Part shown: one piece after another, positions 1 through 5,942 of the stretch | How the letters are laid out: each line of letters opens with the position of its first letter | How positions within the stretch are numbered: the first letter of the stretch is position 1 | NCBI GenBank assembly: GCA_003485885.1 | Contig: DNHM01000504.1 | Span: 1 to 12,102, forward strand | Reading direction: 5' to 3' | Source: Acidimicrobiaceae bacterium | GTDB taxonomy: Bacteria > Actinomycetota > Acidimicrobiia > Acidimicrobiales > UBA10347 | Length of the DNA stretch: 12,102 bases | Notes under the pieces: model-generated | Database searches by the model: none | What the model was told of the DNA's origin: nothing | Seen by the model: only the letters and a program-made list of their open reading frames with translations | Made by a program: the position numbers and the translations under genes

Positions 1-99
<99 letters not shown>

Positions 100-390
100 C
101 TACTTGACGATCGCGAGCACGTCGCGGGCCGAAAGGATCAAGAGGTCTTCGCCACCTGAGCTGATCTCGGTGCCGCCGTACTTTGAGTAGATGACAGTGT
201 CGCCAGCGGCTACGTCCATGGCGATTACCTCGCCAGTGGTGTCGCTGCGCTTGCCAGGACCAACAGCAAGGACTTCGCCCTGTTGTGGCTTTTCCTTGGC
301 AGTGTCGGGAATTACGAGGCCGCTAGCCGTCATTTCTTCGCCCTCACTTGGGCGAACAACGATGCGGTCCTCGAGAGGCTGAAGGTTCAT
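100..390 (-). CDS. groES: Co-chaperonin GroES (Hsp10)
   Basis: The 96-residue product is the 10-kDa co-chaperonin that forms the heptameric lid on GroEL. It begins [14 protein letters not shown] and contains the mobile loop that contacts GroEL (about residues 17-35, with [20 protein letters not shown]), then [20 protein letters not shown] and the C-terminal [14 protein letters not shown]. Length and all landmarks are normal for the family. The ATG at 390 is chosen over in-frame starts further upstream because it gives the family N-terminus and has a strong AGGAGA ribosome-binding site 6 bases ahead. The gene is the first of the groES-groEL operon and lies about 90 bases downstream of a CIRCE operator, so heat-shock control by HrcA is expected. 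Confidence 0.98.
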   Translation of the reverse strand: MNLQPLEDRIVVRPSEGEEMTASGLVIPDTAKEKPQQGEVLAVGPGKRSDTTGEVIAMDVAAGDTVIYSKYGGTEISSGGEDLLILSARDVLAIVK

Positions 391-396
391 CGAGGC

Positions 397-402
397 TCTC
401 CT
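397..402 (-). promoter_or_regulatory. Ribosome-binding site of groES
   Basis: AGGAGA on the minus strand lies 6 bases before the ATG at 388-390. It is the clearest Shine-Dalgarno sequence in the window. It decides the start of groES: the open frame extends about 29 codons further upstream, but that stretch has no GroES similarity and is leader. Confidence 0.85.
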
Positions 403-483
403 AAAATTAAGCTCGAAAGGTGTTATGAGGTATTTCTTATTGGGCCAATCGCTCTGCACAAGCGGTGACCGATTCACTTGGCA

Positions 484-518
484 AGAGTTAGCACTCTCGA
501 CAGGCGAGTGCTAACTCT
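484..518 (-). promoter_or_regulatory. CIRCE operator (HrcA-binding inverted repeat)
   Basis: The core is the consensus CIRCE element TTAGCACTC, a 9-base spacer, then GAGTGCTAA (488-514), with no mismatch. The symmetry continues 4 bases further on each side (AGAG and CTCT), giving two perfect 13-base arms at 484-496 and 506-518. CIRCE is the established binding site of the heat-shock repressor HrcA and is found in front of groES-groEL in many Gram-positive bacteria and actinobacteria. Here it overlaps the predicted -10 box and transcription start, the usual position for direct blocking of RNA polymerase. Transcribed, it would also form a hairpin at the 5' end of the mRNA. The hrcA gene itself is not in the window. 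Confidence 0.96.
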
Positions 519-541
519 AGTGGTGAGAGTTCCGGAGTCAA
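514..541 (-). promoter_or_regulatory. Housekeeping-type promoter of groES-groEL
   Basis: On the minus strand TTGACT (536-541) matches the -35 consensus at five of six positions. It is followed after 16 bases by TAGAGT (514-519) as -10 box. The -10 box runs into the upstream arm of the CIRCE repeat, so repressor and polymerase would compete. Transcription should start within CIRCE, giving a leader of roughly 110-120 bases before groES. This is a consensus match only. Confidence 0.75.
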
Positions 542-629
542 CCCTCTGTGTCGCACTTTTTGGTGCCGACAGTGGGAAATCCCGGGCCGCACCGAAGCAG
601 CAGTCTCCAGCCTGTTTTGCGGGTGTGAC

Positions 630-1646
630 TTAGGCCACCCAGTCCAGCTTCAGGTTCGGTTCCGCACCAAGATCCAAGCCAGATGGGCCGTCGGCGTTAA
701 GCCGCCACCAGGCGGCGGTTGCGATCATGGCCGCGTTGTCAGTACACATCGACCGACTCGGCACATACGCACGCACCCCGGTCTCGACCGAATAGTCGAG
801 CGTGCGCTCTCGCAGCTCACTATTTGCTGCAACACCCCCGGCAAGACAGATCGCAGTGGCGCCAACTTCTTCGGCTGCCCGTTTGGCCTTGGTCAGCAAC
901 ACGTCGACAACCGCAGCCTGGAATGACGCGCAGACATCCTCGGCAGACACGTCGGGGTTTTTGCGAACATGGTTGATCACGGCCGTCTTCAACCCGCTGA
1001 ACGAGAAGTCGTAGCCCTCGTTGATCATTGGTCGAGGGAACTTGATCGCCGTCGGGTCCCCCTGGGTCGCAAGCTGATCCACGACCGGGCCTCCCGGGTA
1101 ACCCAGGTCGAGATACCTGGCGACCTTGTCGAAAGCTTCGCCGGCTGCATCGTCGACCGTCTGACCGATAAGCCGGTACCGGCCATGGCCTTGCATCTCG
1201 ATGAGCATCGTGTGACCGCCCGACACAAGTAGCACCACGAGCGGAAACTGCAGGTCAGGTTCTTCGAGCAACCCAGCGTAGAGATGGCCTTCGAGATGAT
1301 TAACTCCGACGAATGGCACACCCCACGTAAGCGCCAATGCCTTGGCTGCGCTGACACCAACGAGTAGCGATCCCACCAGCCCGGGGCCATACGTCGCTGC
1401 GACAGCCGTAAGTTCCTTGCCGGTTCGACCAGCTTCGACCAAGGCCTGGGCAATGACTGGCGTGATGAGTTCGGTGTGCGCCCGGCTTGCGATCTCGGGG
1501 ACGACGCCTCCAAAGCGTGCATGCAGGTCAACCTGGCTACTCACGACCGAGGAGAGGATCGTGCTGCCGTTCACGACGACCGACGCGGCGGTCTCGTCGC
1601 ACGACGTCTCGATACCCAGGATGATCTGATCTGATGAGTCCGTCAT
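630..1646 (-). CDS. tsaD: tRNA N6-adenosine threonylcarbamoyltransferase TsaD
   Basis: TsaD transfers the threonylcarbamoyl group from threonylcarbamoyl-AMP to A37 of tRNAs reading ANN codons, working with TsaB and TsaE in the cytoplasm. The 338-residue protein has the Kae1/TsaD ASKHA fold landmarks: GIETSCDET (11-19), SSQVDLHARFGGVVPE near 36-51, GPGLVGSLLVG (87-97), the metal-binding NHLEGH with H117 and H121, VSGGHT (141-146), GEAFDKVAR (169-177), FSFSGLKTA (214-222), GGVAAN (270-275) and CTDNAAMI, whose D303 is the third iron/zinc ligand. Length is normal. The ATG at 1646 overlaps the rimI stop as ATGA and has GGGAG upstream; an in-frame extension to 1721 lacks family similarity. It is the last gene of the tsaE-tsaB-rimI-tsaD unit. 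No clear intrinsic terminator follows before the groES promoter. Confidence 0.98.
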   Translation of the reverse strand: MTDSSDQIILGIETSCDETAASVVVNGSTILSSVVSSQVDLHARFGGVVPEIASRAHTELITPVIAQALVEAGRTGKELTAVAATYGPGLVGSLLVGVSAAKALALTWGVPFVGVNHLEGHLYAGLLEEPDLQFPLVVLLVSGGHTMLIEMQGHGRYRLIGQTVDDAAGEAFDKVARYLDLGYPGGPVVDQLATQGDPTAIKFPRPMINEGYDFSFSGLKTAVINHVRKNPDVSAEDVCASFQAAVVDVLLTKAKRAAEEVGATAICLAGGVAANSELRERTLDYSVETGVRAYVPSRSMCTDNAAMIATAAWWRLNADGPSGLDLGAEPNLKLDWVA

Positions 1647-2215
1647 GCTGCTGCTCCCGCGTCGGTGTTGTTCGTGGATAGGTCGTGTTCGTCTTGGAGT
1701 GCCGAAAGGCGCTCTCGCCACACATCAGTACACACATCGACAACAGCCATGATCACGGCGTCCTTGTTGCCTTGATCATCGCTGCGGTCATAGAAGTTCC
1801 GCTCGATACCTACCGGCACAAAGCCGAAACGGCCATACATCCGCTGGGCCCGCCGGTTCGCTGGCCGGACCTCGAGCTGCAGATTCGCAACCTTGGTCGA
1901 GGCGAGCGCCTGGTGTATCAGGGCCAACAACAGTGAGGTGGCATGTCCGGAACCATGGTGATCGGGAGCCACGGCCACATTGGTGATTCGACACGAAGAG
2001 CCATCGATCCATGCAGATGCATGACCCACGATGCCCGAGTCGGTTTCCGCAACCAGGTGGAGTCGGTCGGAGCGTTCGACCTCGTCTGTGAATGTGCGCT
2101 GTGACCAAGCCTGGCCGTGTGCAGCATCGTCGATGACCTGCAGCGCGGCGATATCGCCCTCGGTGAGTGCCCGCAATGTGCGAGGTGTCAGGGGTGTCGC
2201 TGGTTGCGGTGTCAC
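1643..2215 (-). CDS. rimI: GNAT-family N-alpha-acetyltransferase, RimI type
   Basis: RimI-type enzymes acetylate protein N-termini from acetyl-CoA; in E. coli the substrate is ribosomal protein bS18. The 190-residue product has a GNAT domain from about residue 12 to 160. Visible parts are ITNVAVAPDHHGSGHATSLL (77-96, beta4 and the acetyl-CoA pyrophosphate loop, with the usual R/Q-x-x-G-x-G reduced to D-H-H-G-S-G), LEVRPANRRAQRMYGRFGF (114-132) and GIERNFY (136-142) followed by KDAVIM, the typical RimI ending. About 30 extra polar residues follow. The start is GTG at 2215, which overlaps the tsaB stop as GTGA with GAGG 8 bases ahead. The open frame reaches to 2440, but that part is antisense to the tsaB frame and has no family similarity. 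Placement between tsaB and tsaD is standard in actinobacteria; the true substrate here is not shown by the sequence. Confidence 0.9.
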   Translation of the reverse strand: MTPQPATPLTPRTLRALTEGDIAALQVIDDAAHGQAWSQRTFTDEVERSDRLHLVAETDSGIVGHASAWIDGSSCRITNVAVAPDHHGSGHATSLLLALIHQALASTKVANLQLEVRPANRRAQRMYGRFGFVPVGIERNFYDRSDDQGNKDAVIMAVVDVCTDVWRERLSALQDEHDLSTNNTDAGAAA

Positions 2216-2910
2216 CGCTCTGGCCTCGTTTCCCAGTTGACTTCGGCATCGGGCCGACGTAAGTACAGCGGCGTGATCTCGGCTGGTTGCACGAACTCTT
2301 CGCGCAATGCCCGAGGATGAGCCAGCGCTACGAGCGAGGATGCAGAGGGGTACGCCAGGCTCACGTCGGCAATCTCGACCTTGGTCAGGCCTTCGAGTTG
2401 GTCGCGATACCGCAATGCCCCATCGCCGACCACGAGACATTCAGTGCTGGCTGCTTGGAGTTCGCCATAGAGATCATCGGGCGTAACAACACGCGGTTCG
2501 GAAACTTGTTGGATCCCGCCCGGCACCTGCCGATAGAACGCGGTGAAGAGTTCACCGCGGCGGGCGTCGATCGTGGCCACGATAAGCCGACGGGTATGGC
2601 GTACTGGAAAGGCGAGCAAATCCAGGCTGCTTACGCCAATCATGGGAACGCCAAGCCCGAATGCGGTAGCCATCGCGGTCGAAATACCGACCCGCAAGCC
2701 TGTGTACAGGCCAGGACCAACGTCGACCGCAACAACACTGATCTCGTCAATGCGGATACGGGCTTGTGACAGCGCGAATTCGATCTGGGGAGCCAGAGAT
2801 TCGGCATGGCGCCGGGCGCGAGCCGAATGAGTCGATGCGAGAACACCTTCGTGGCCGCCGATAGCGCAACCGACCTGAGCGGTCGCGCTCTCGATTCCGA
2901 GAATGAGCAT
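2212..2910 (-). CDS. tsaB: t6A complex subunit TsaB
   Basis: TsaB is the catalytically inactive ASKHA paralogue that dimerises with TsaD and is required for the threonylcarbamoyl transfer to tRNA A37. The 232-residue product begins MLILGIESATAQVGCAI, carries HAESLAPQIEFALSQA (35-50) and GPGLYTGLRVG (65-75, the usual GPGSFTGLR motif), then VSSLDLLA and ATIDARRGELFTAFY, which are TsaB hallmarks. It has no TsaD-type NHLEGH metal site, which separates it from TsaD. Length is normal. The ATG overlaps the tsaE stop by one base (TAATG), with AGGA about 11 bases upstream, and the stop overlaps the rimI GTG. The gene is therefore translated in step with its neighbours. Confidence 0.96.
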   Translation of the reverse strand: MLILGIESATAQVGCAIGGHEGVLASTHSARARRHAESLAPQIEFALSQARIRIDEISVVAVDVGPGLYTGLRVGISTAMATAFGLGVPMIGVSSLDLLAFPVRHTRRLIVATIDARRGELFTAFYRQVPGGIQQVSEPRVVTPDDLYGELQAASTECLVVGDGALRYRDQLEGLTKVEIADVSLAYPSASSLVALAHPRALREEFVQPAEITPLYLRRPDAEVNWETRPER

Positions 2911-3425
2911 TAGTAGTCGTCCTGTCGATCGATCAGCCGGTCAGCGAGTACCTCTTTGAGGCCAGGAACTCGCATATGCCATGCCGACCCGATGGCGGTT
3001 AGCGAGATATGGCGATCGTCGTCTCCATCGCCGAACCCGAAGGACAGTAACGCGAAGCCGGCAGGGAGCGCCGGAGCAATGGTGTCGCCCCACTCGATCA
3101 CGACCGCTCCCCCGCTCTCGAAGAGTTCTGGGAGTGCCAAGTCGATGACTTCTTCGATCTGGTCGATGCGGTACACATCGAGATGATGCAGTGTGAACCG
3201 GCCGCCCTCATACTGCTGATGCAGCGTGAAGGTGGGACTGGTGATTGTTTCGGTGATACCCAGCGCAGCACCAAGTGCCTTGGTGAACGTGGTCTTACCA
3301 GCCCCCATGTCACCGCCAAGCACGAGTACGTCGCCCGGCACAAGAACCGCGGCGATGGCCTGGGCTATCACAGCGGTGTCATCAGGCCCTGCTGAACGCG
3401 CAGAGAAGTCGGCGGTGCGTTCCAC
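2910..3425 (-). CDS. tsaE: t6A biosynthesis ATPase TsaE
   Basis: TsaE is the P-loop ATPase that binds the TsaB-TsaD dimer and drives its catalytic cycle in t6A formation. The 171-residue protein has a Walker A motif GDMGAGKTT (38-46), the family signature SPTF (63-66), HLDVYR (81-86, replacing the usual HxDxYR) and VVIEWGD (108-114, Walker B-like region). These are all the expected elements in the expected order. The start is GTG at 3425: an in-frame TAA lies only four codons upstream, so no longer form is possible. The Shine-Dalgarno is poor (GGCAGG about 14 bases ahead). A 77-base gap separates it from the glycosyltransferase gene; the downstream tsaB overlaps by one base. TsaC/Sua5, which supplies threonylcarbamoyl-AMP, is not in the window. 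Confidence 0.96.
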   Translation of the reverse strand: MERTADFSARSAGPDDTAVIAQAIAAVLVPGDVLVLGGDMGAGKTTFTKALGAALGITETITSPTFTLHQQYEGGRFTLHHLDVYRIDQIEEVIDLALPELFESGGAVVIEWGDTIAPALPAGFALLSFGFGDGDDDRHISLTAIGSAWHMRVPGLKEVLADRLIDRQDDY

Positions 3426-3446
3426 CCAACGAATTTACCTGCCGCA

Positions 3447-3466
3447 AGGACCAGCCCTGCGGTCCT
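3447..3466 (-). other. Short inverted repeat in the gap before tsaE
   Basis: In the 77-base gap between the glycosyltransferase stop and the tsaE GTG there is a perfect 6-base inverted repeat, AGGACC and GGTCCT, with an 8-base loop, ending about 21 bases before the start codon. No T-run follows, so it does not look like an intrinsic terminator. It may shape the leader or stabilise processed mRNA, or be chance. No good promoter was recognised in this gap. Confidence 0.3.
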
Positions 3467-3502
3467 GGTGCCACAAGTCACGCCGAGCCCAACGCCCCAG
3501 TG

Positions 3503-4609
3503 TCAGTGTTGGCTCAACATGAGTTGATCAATTGCGTCGTCGTGTGCCGTCGCCGAGGTTGCTGCATCGAAACAAACCATCGAGTTACGGAGCCCATCCA
3601 CCGCTGCTTTGGCCGCTCCAACGTCGGTCAGAACCGAACGGAGCCGGTTGCGAAGTTCGCCGTCTGGATAGAGCGTTGTCTGGTGCCATGCGGGGTCGAT
3701 CAACTCGGGAAAGCTCAACCGGTTCGGCAAGATGGGCACGGCTCCTGCTGCGATCGCTTCGACGATCGCTATCCCAAAGAACTCATGATCCGCAGCGCTG
3801 ACCACAACATCACCGCTCAGCAGGAAGTCCTGATATTCGTCATCTGGCACAAAACCATGATGGACGATGCGTTCGCCCAGTCGTTCGCGCACCCACGCGA
3901 ACTCGGGGTTGTCGGGGCGTTGGTTCTGACCCGCAAGCGCGACCGTGAACGACACCCCTTCGTCGGCCAGATCAGCCAGCGCCGAGAACACTGCTTGGGG
4001 GTTCTTGTCGTGGTCCCATCGCTGGTTCCACAGCACCCGTGGCATCTCACGTTCGTTTCGTTCACCTGCGATCAGCGCAACGGTCTCAACACCGGGCCAC
4101 AACACCGTCGAACGCTCGAAGACCGGGTCAATCAGATCGATGTGTGACGGCGTGGGTTGTGACTTCAGCAACCGAGGCATGGCCTCTCGCAACGCATCCC
4201 GATGGAACGTCGAGTTGAACCACACCTGGTCTGATGCCACGAGCGACTGCCAGTTGACGAGAGCCAACGACGTGTCAGCCCGTTGATTCGGGGCCAGGGG
4301 GTAGAGCATCTGGCTCTCGTGCACATACGTCGCAAGCGGCCTGTTGCCAAGGGATCGCCGGGCGTGACCCGCAAAGGCAGCGACATCGACCAGTCCGCTG
4401 ACGACAACAGCATCGGGCCGGCCATGCGCTGCCACGACGTCGTCGAAGGCAGCAGCCAGTGTGACCGCCCCGCCGCGCATCCGCCACCGCCAGAATGCAT
4501 CGGGATGTGTGACCAGCGTTATCTCGTGGCGAGTGTGACGTACCCAGGCGTCGACCCAAGCGCGATGTGACCCGCCGTAGTACGGCTCGACGAGCACTAC
4601 ACGGGCCAT
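3503..4609 (-). CDS. DUF3524 / tRNA-queuosine mannosyltransferase-like glycosyltransferase
   Basis: The 368-residue protein looks like a two-domain GT-B glycosyltransferase. Its N-terminal half resembles the DUF3524 family: VLVEPYYGGSHRAW (5-18), a WRWRMRGGAV stretch (40-49), YVHESQMLYP (95-104) and FNSTFHRDAL (131-140). The C-terminal half is GT4-like, with NQRWDHDKNP (195-204), HHGFVPDDEY and EFFGIAIVEAIAAGAVPILP, whose E276 and E284 form the EX7E pattern of retaining GT4 enzymes. The animal member, GTDC1/QTMAN, mannosylates queuosine-34 of tRNA-Asp; function of bacterial members is much less settled. No signal peptide or membrane segment is seen, so it is probably cytosolic. The ATG at 4609 has AGGA 9 bases ahead and lies 15 bases after alr. 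Its place just before tsaE-tsaB-rimI-tsaD fits a tRNA substrate, which remains an inference. No queuosine genes are present here. Confidence 0.82.
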   Translation of the reverse strand: MARVVLVEPYYGGSHRAWVDAWVRHTRHEITLVTHPDAFWRWRMRGGAVTLAAAFDDVVAAHGRPDAVVVSGLVDVAAFAGHARRSLGNRPLATYVHESQMLYPLAPNQRADTSLALVNWQSLVASDQVWFNSTFHRDALREAMPRLLKSQPTPSHIDLIDPVFERSTVLWPGVETVALIAGERNEREMPRVLWNQRWDHDKNPQAVFSALADLADEGVSFTVALAGQNQRPDNPEFAWVRERLGERIVHHGFVPDDEYQDFLLSGDVVVSAADHEFFGIAIVEAIAAGAVPILPNRLSFPELIDPAWHQTTLYPDGELRNRLRSVLTDVGAAKAAVDGLRNSMVCFDAATSATAHDDAIDQLMLSQH

Positions 4610-4624
4610 GAAAGGATCCTGCTG

Positions 4625-5767
4625 CTACAGGTAGCGACGGCGGACGCGCCGTCCGGTATCGCACACAATTTCATACGGAATCGTGTCGAGCCTTGCGGCA
4701 ATGTCATGGACTGAAATCGATTCGTCGCCTTGGTCGCCGATAATTACGACCAGGTCACCTTCGACATCGACGGAGTTCGGGCCAAGGTCAATCATGGCTT
4801 GATCCATGGTGACGACACCGATGATCGGTCGAAGCTGACCGCCAACAATGACTTGGCCGCCCCTGCGGTAAGAATCACGACGGAGCCCGTCGGCATACCC
4901 CATGGGAATCGTGCCGACGACAGTCTCCGCCTCGAAGGTGTGCTCGAGCCCATAGGAAATCGCTTCGCCCGCAAAGACACGCTTGACCATCGACAATTGT
5001 GTCGTCAATGTCATCGCTGGTTCAAGCCCTAGGTCGTGACCCAACCCAACTGCTGGTTCGATGCCGTACGTGCTGATACCCACCCGAACCATGTCAAACA
5101 GCGCGTCGTTGCGCGCCAACAGACCAGCCGAATTCGCTGCATGGATAATCACCGACTCGTCGAGTTCATCGCGCAGCACGTCGAGTAACGAGCGGAAGCG
5201 GCCGAGCTGCAAATCGGTCTCGGGTCGACCTGGTTCGTCAGCTACCGCGAGATGTGTCCACACGCCGCCGAGTTGGATATCGGGCTTATCCGCAATCGCC
5301 CGCACAACTTCGAGGGCATGACTCCCGTCGGCGGTATCTCGATTGCCTTCGGGACGAAGCCCAACTCGGTTCATCCCGGTGTCCAGATTCAGATGGACAT
5401 CGACCGGCTTGGTGAGCCGTCTTGACCCGGCGGCAGCGACCAGCGCGGCTAGGCCGACCGGCGAATAGACGGTCGGTGTGAGGTCGACCTCGACGACTTC
5501 GAACATTTCGCCAGGACGCGGCTCCGACAACAGCAAGATCGGGGCGGTCACACCTGACCGGCGGAGCTCGATGCCCTCCTCCACCAGCGCCACAGCGATC
5601 CACGTAGATCCGGCGTCTAGAGCGGCTCGAGCTGATGCAACACTGCCATGGCCGTATCCATCTGCCTTGGTCACCGCACATACCTGTGCAGGAGCGGCCC
5701 GAGCAACCAGGCGTTCAACATTGCGGCCAATGGCCCCTAGGTCAATGACTGCTTCGGTTGGACGCAT
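4625..5767 (-). CDS. alr: Alanine racemase
   Basis: Alr is a PLP enzyme that interconverts L- and D-alanine to supply peptidoglycan precursors. The 380-residue protein has the N-terminal TIM-barrel with the PLP lysine K34 in VTKADGYGHG (32-41), HLNLDTGMNRVG (125-136), GGVWTHLAVAD (167-177), HAANSAGLL (209-217), VRVGISTYG (227-235), the second catalytic base Y272 in ISYGLEHTF, and GYADGLRRD and MDQAMIDLG in the C-terminal beta domain, ending with RRVRRRYL. Length is normal. One deviation is N127 where many racemases carry the carbamylated lysine that positions an active-site arginine. The ATG at 5767 has GGAG 8 bases ahead. It lies behind a 175-base gap from nnr, so it may have its own promoter, and 15 bases ahead of the glycosyltransferase gene. 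Confidence 0.97.
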   Translation of the reverse strand: MRPTEAVIDLGAIGRNVERLVARAAPAQVCAVTKADGYGHGSVASARAALDAGSTWIAVALVEEGIELRRSGVTAPILLLSEPRPGEMFEVVEVDLTPTVYSPVGLAALVAAAGSRRLTKPVDVHLNLDTGMNRVGLRPEGNRDTADGSHALEVVRAIADKPDIQLGGVWTHLAVADEPGRPETDLQLGRFRSLLDVLRDELDESVIIHAANSAGLLARNDALFDMVRVGISTYGIEPAVGLGHDLGLEPAMTLTTQLSMVKRVFAGEAISYGLEHTFEAETVVGTIPMGYADGLRRDSYRRGGQVIVGGQLRPIIGVVTMDQAMIDLGPNSVDVEGDLVVIIGDQGDESISVHDIAARLDTIPYEIVCDTGRRVRRRYL

Positions 5768-5942
5768 GTGGGCTTCTCCGTCTGGCTTTGCAGGACAGTA
5801 ACGACACGAATCTAGCTAGCAAAATTGCCGCCGCGATCCATTACATACCCTTCGGCTGTCTCGACCGGCATCCACTCGCCCAAACCGGACCTGGAAGCTG
5901 CTTCGAGATGCCCGGTGGTTCAACCGCCCACAGCGACAATCG
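5768..5942 (-). other. nnr-alr intergenic region with a tiny upstream frame
   Basis: This 175-base gap is the second longest in the window. Near its middle the minus strand holds an ATG-TAA start-stop pair that overlaps a 9-codon frame, MDRGGNFAS, at 5812-5841, preceded by a purine-rich GAAGGG. The stop of this frame falls in the palindromic GCTAGCTAG. A weak hairpin (GGCGGT/ACCACC) follows the nnr stop but has no T-run. I found no -35/-10 pair that I would defend. The gap plausibly holds the alr promoter or leader. Confidence 0.3.

Noticed and set aside
100..477. Longer groES reading frame starting at 477
   Set aside because: The extra 29 residues have no GroES similarity; the strong AGGAGA site and the family N-terminus both point to the ATG at 390.
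553..629. Intrinsic terminator after tsaD
   Set aside because: Only imperfect short inverted repeats such as GTGC/GCAC are present, and the following run in the minus-strand direction is A-rich, not T-rich.
1647..1721. Longer tsaD reading frame starting at 1721
   Set aside because: The extra 25 residues are Arg-rich and lie inside rimI; the ATG at 1646 has GGGAG upstream and gives the usual distance to GIETSCDET.
2216..2440. Longer rimI reading frame starting at 2440
   Set aside because: The extra 75 codons lie entirely within tsaB in another frame and read as low-similarity Arg-rich sequence. The GTG at 2215 overlapping the tsaB stop gives a normal RimI N-terminus.
3426..3502. Promoter for tsaE in the 77-base gap
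   Set aside because: TAAATT could serve as a -10 box, but no -35-like hexamer lies at a suitable distance.
3500..4147. Plus-strand open frame of 215 codons opposite the glycosyltransferase gene
   Set aside because: It is antisense to a gene with clear family motifs, its translation is rich in Arg, His and Cys with no recognisable domain, and no ribosome-binding site was evident. It is a shadow frame typical of GC-rich DNA.
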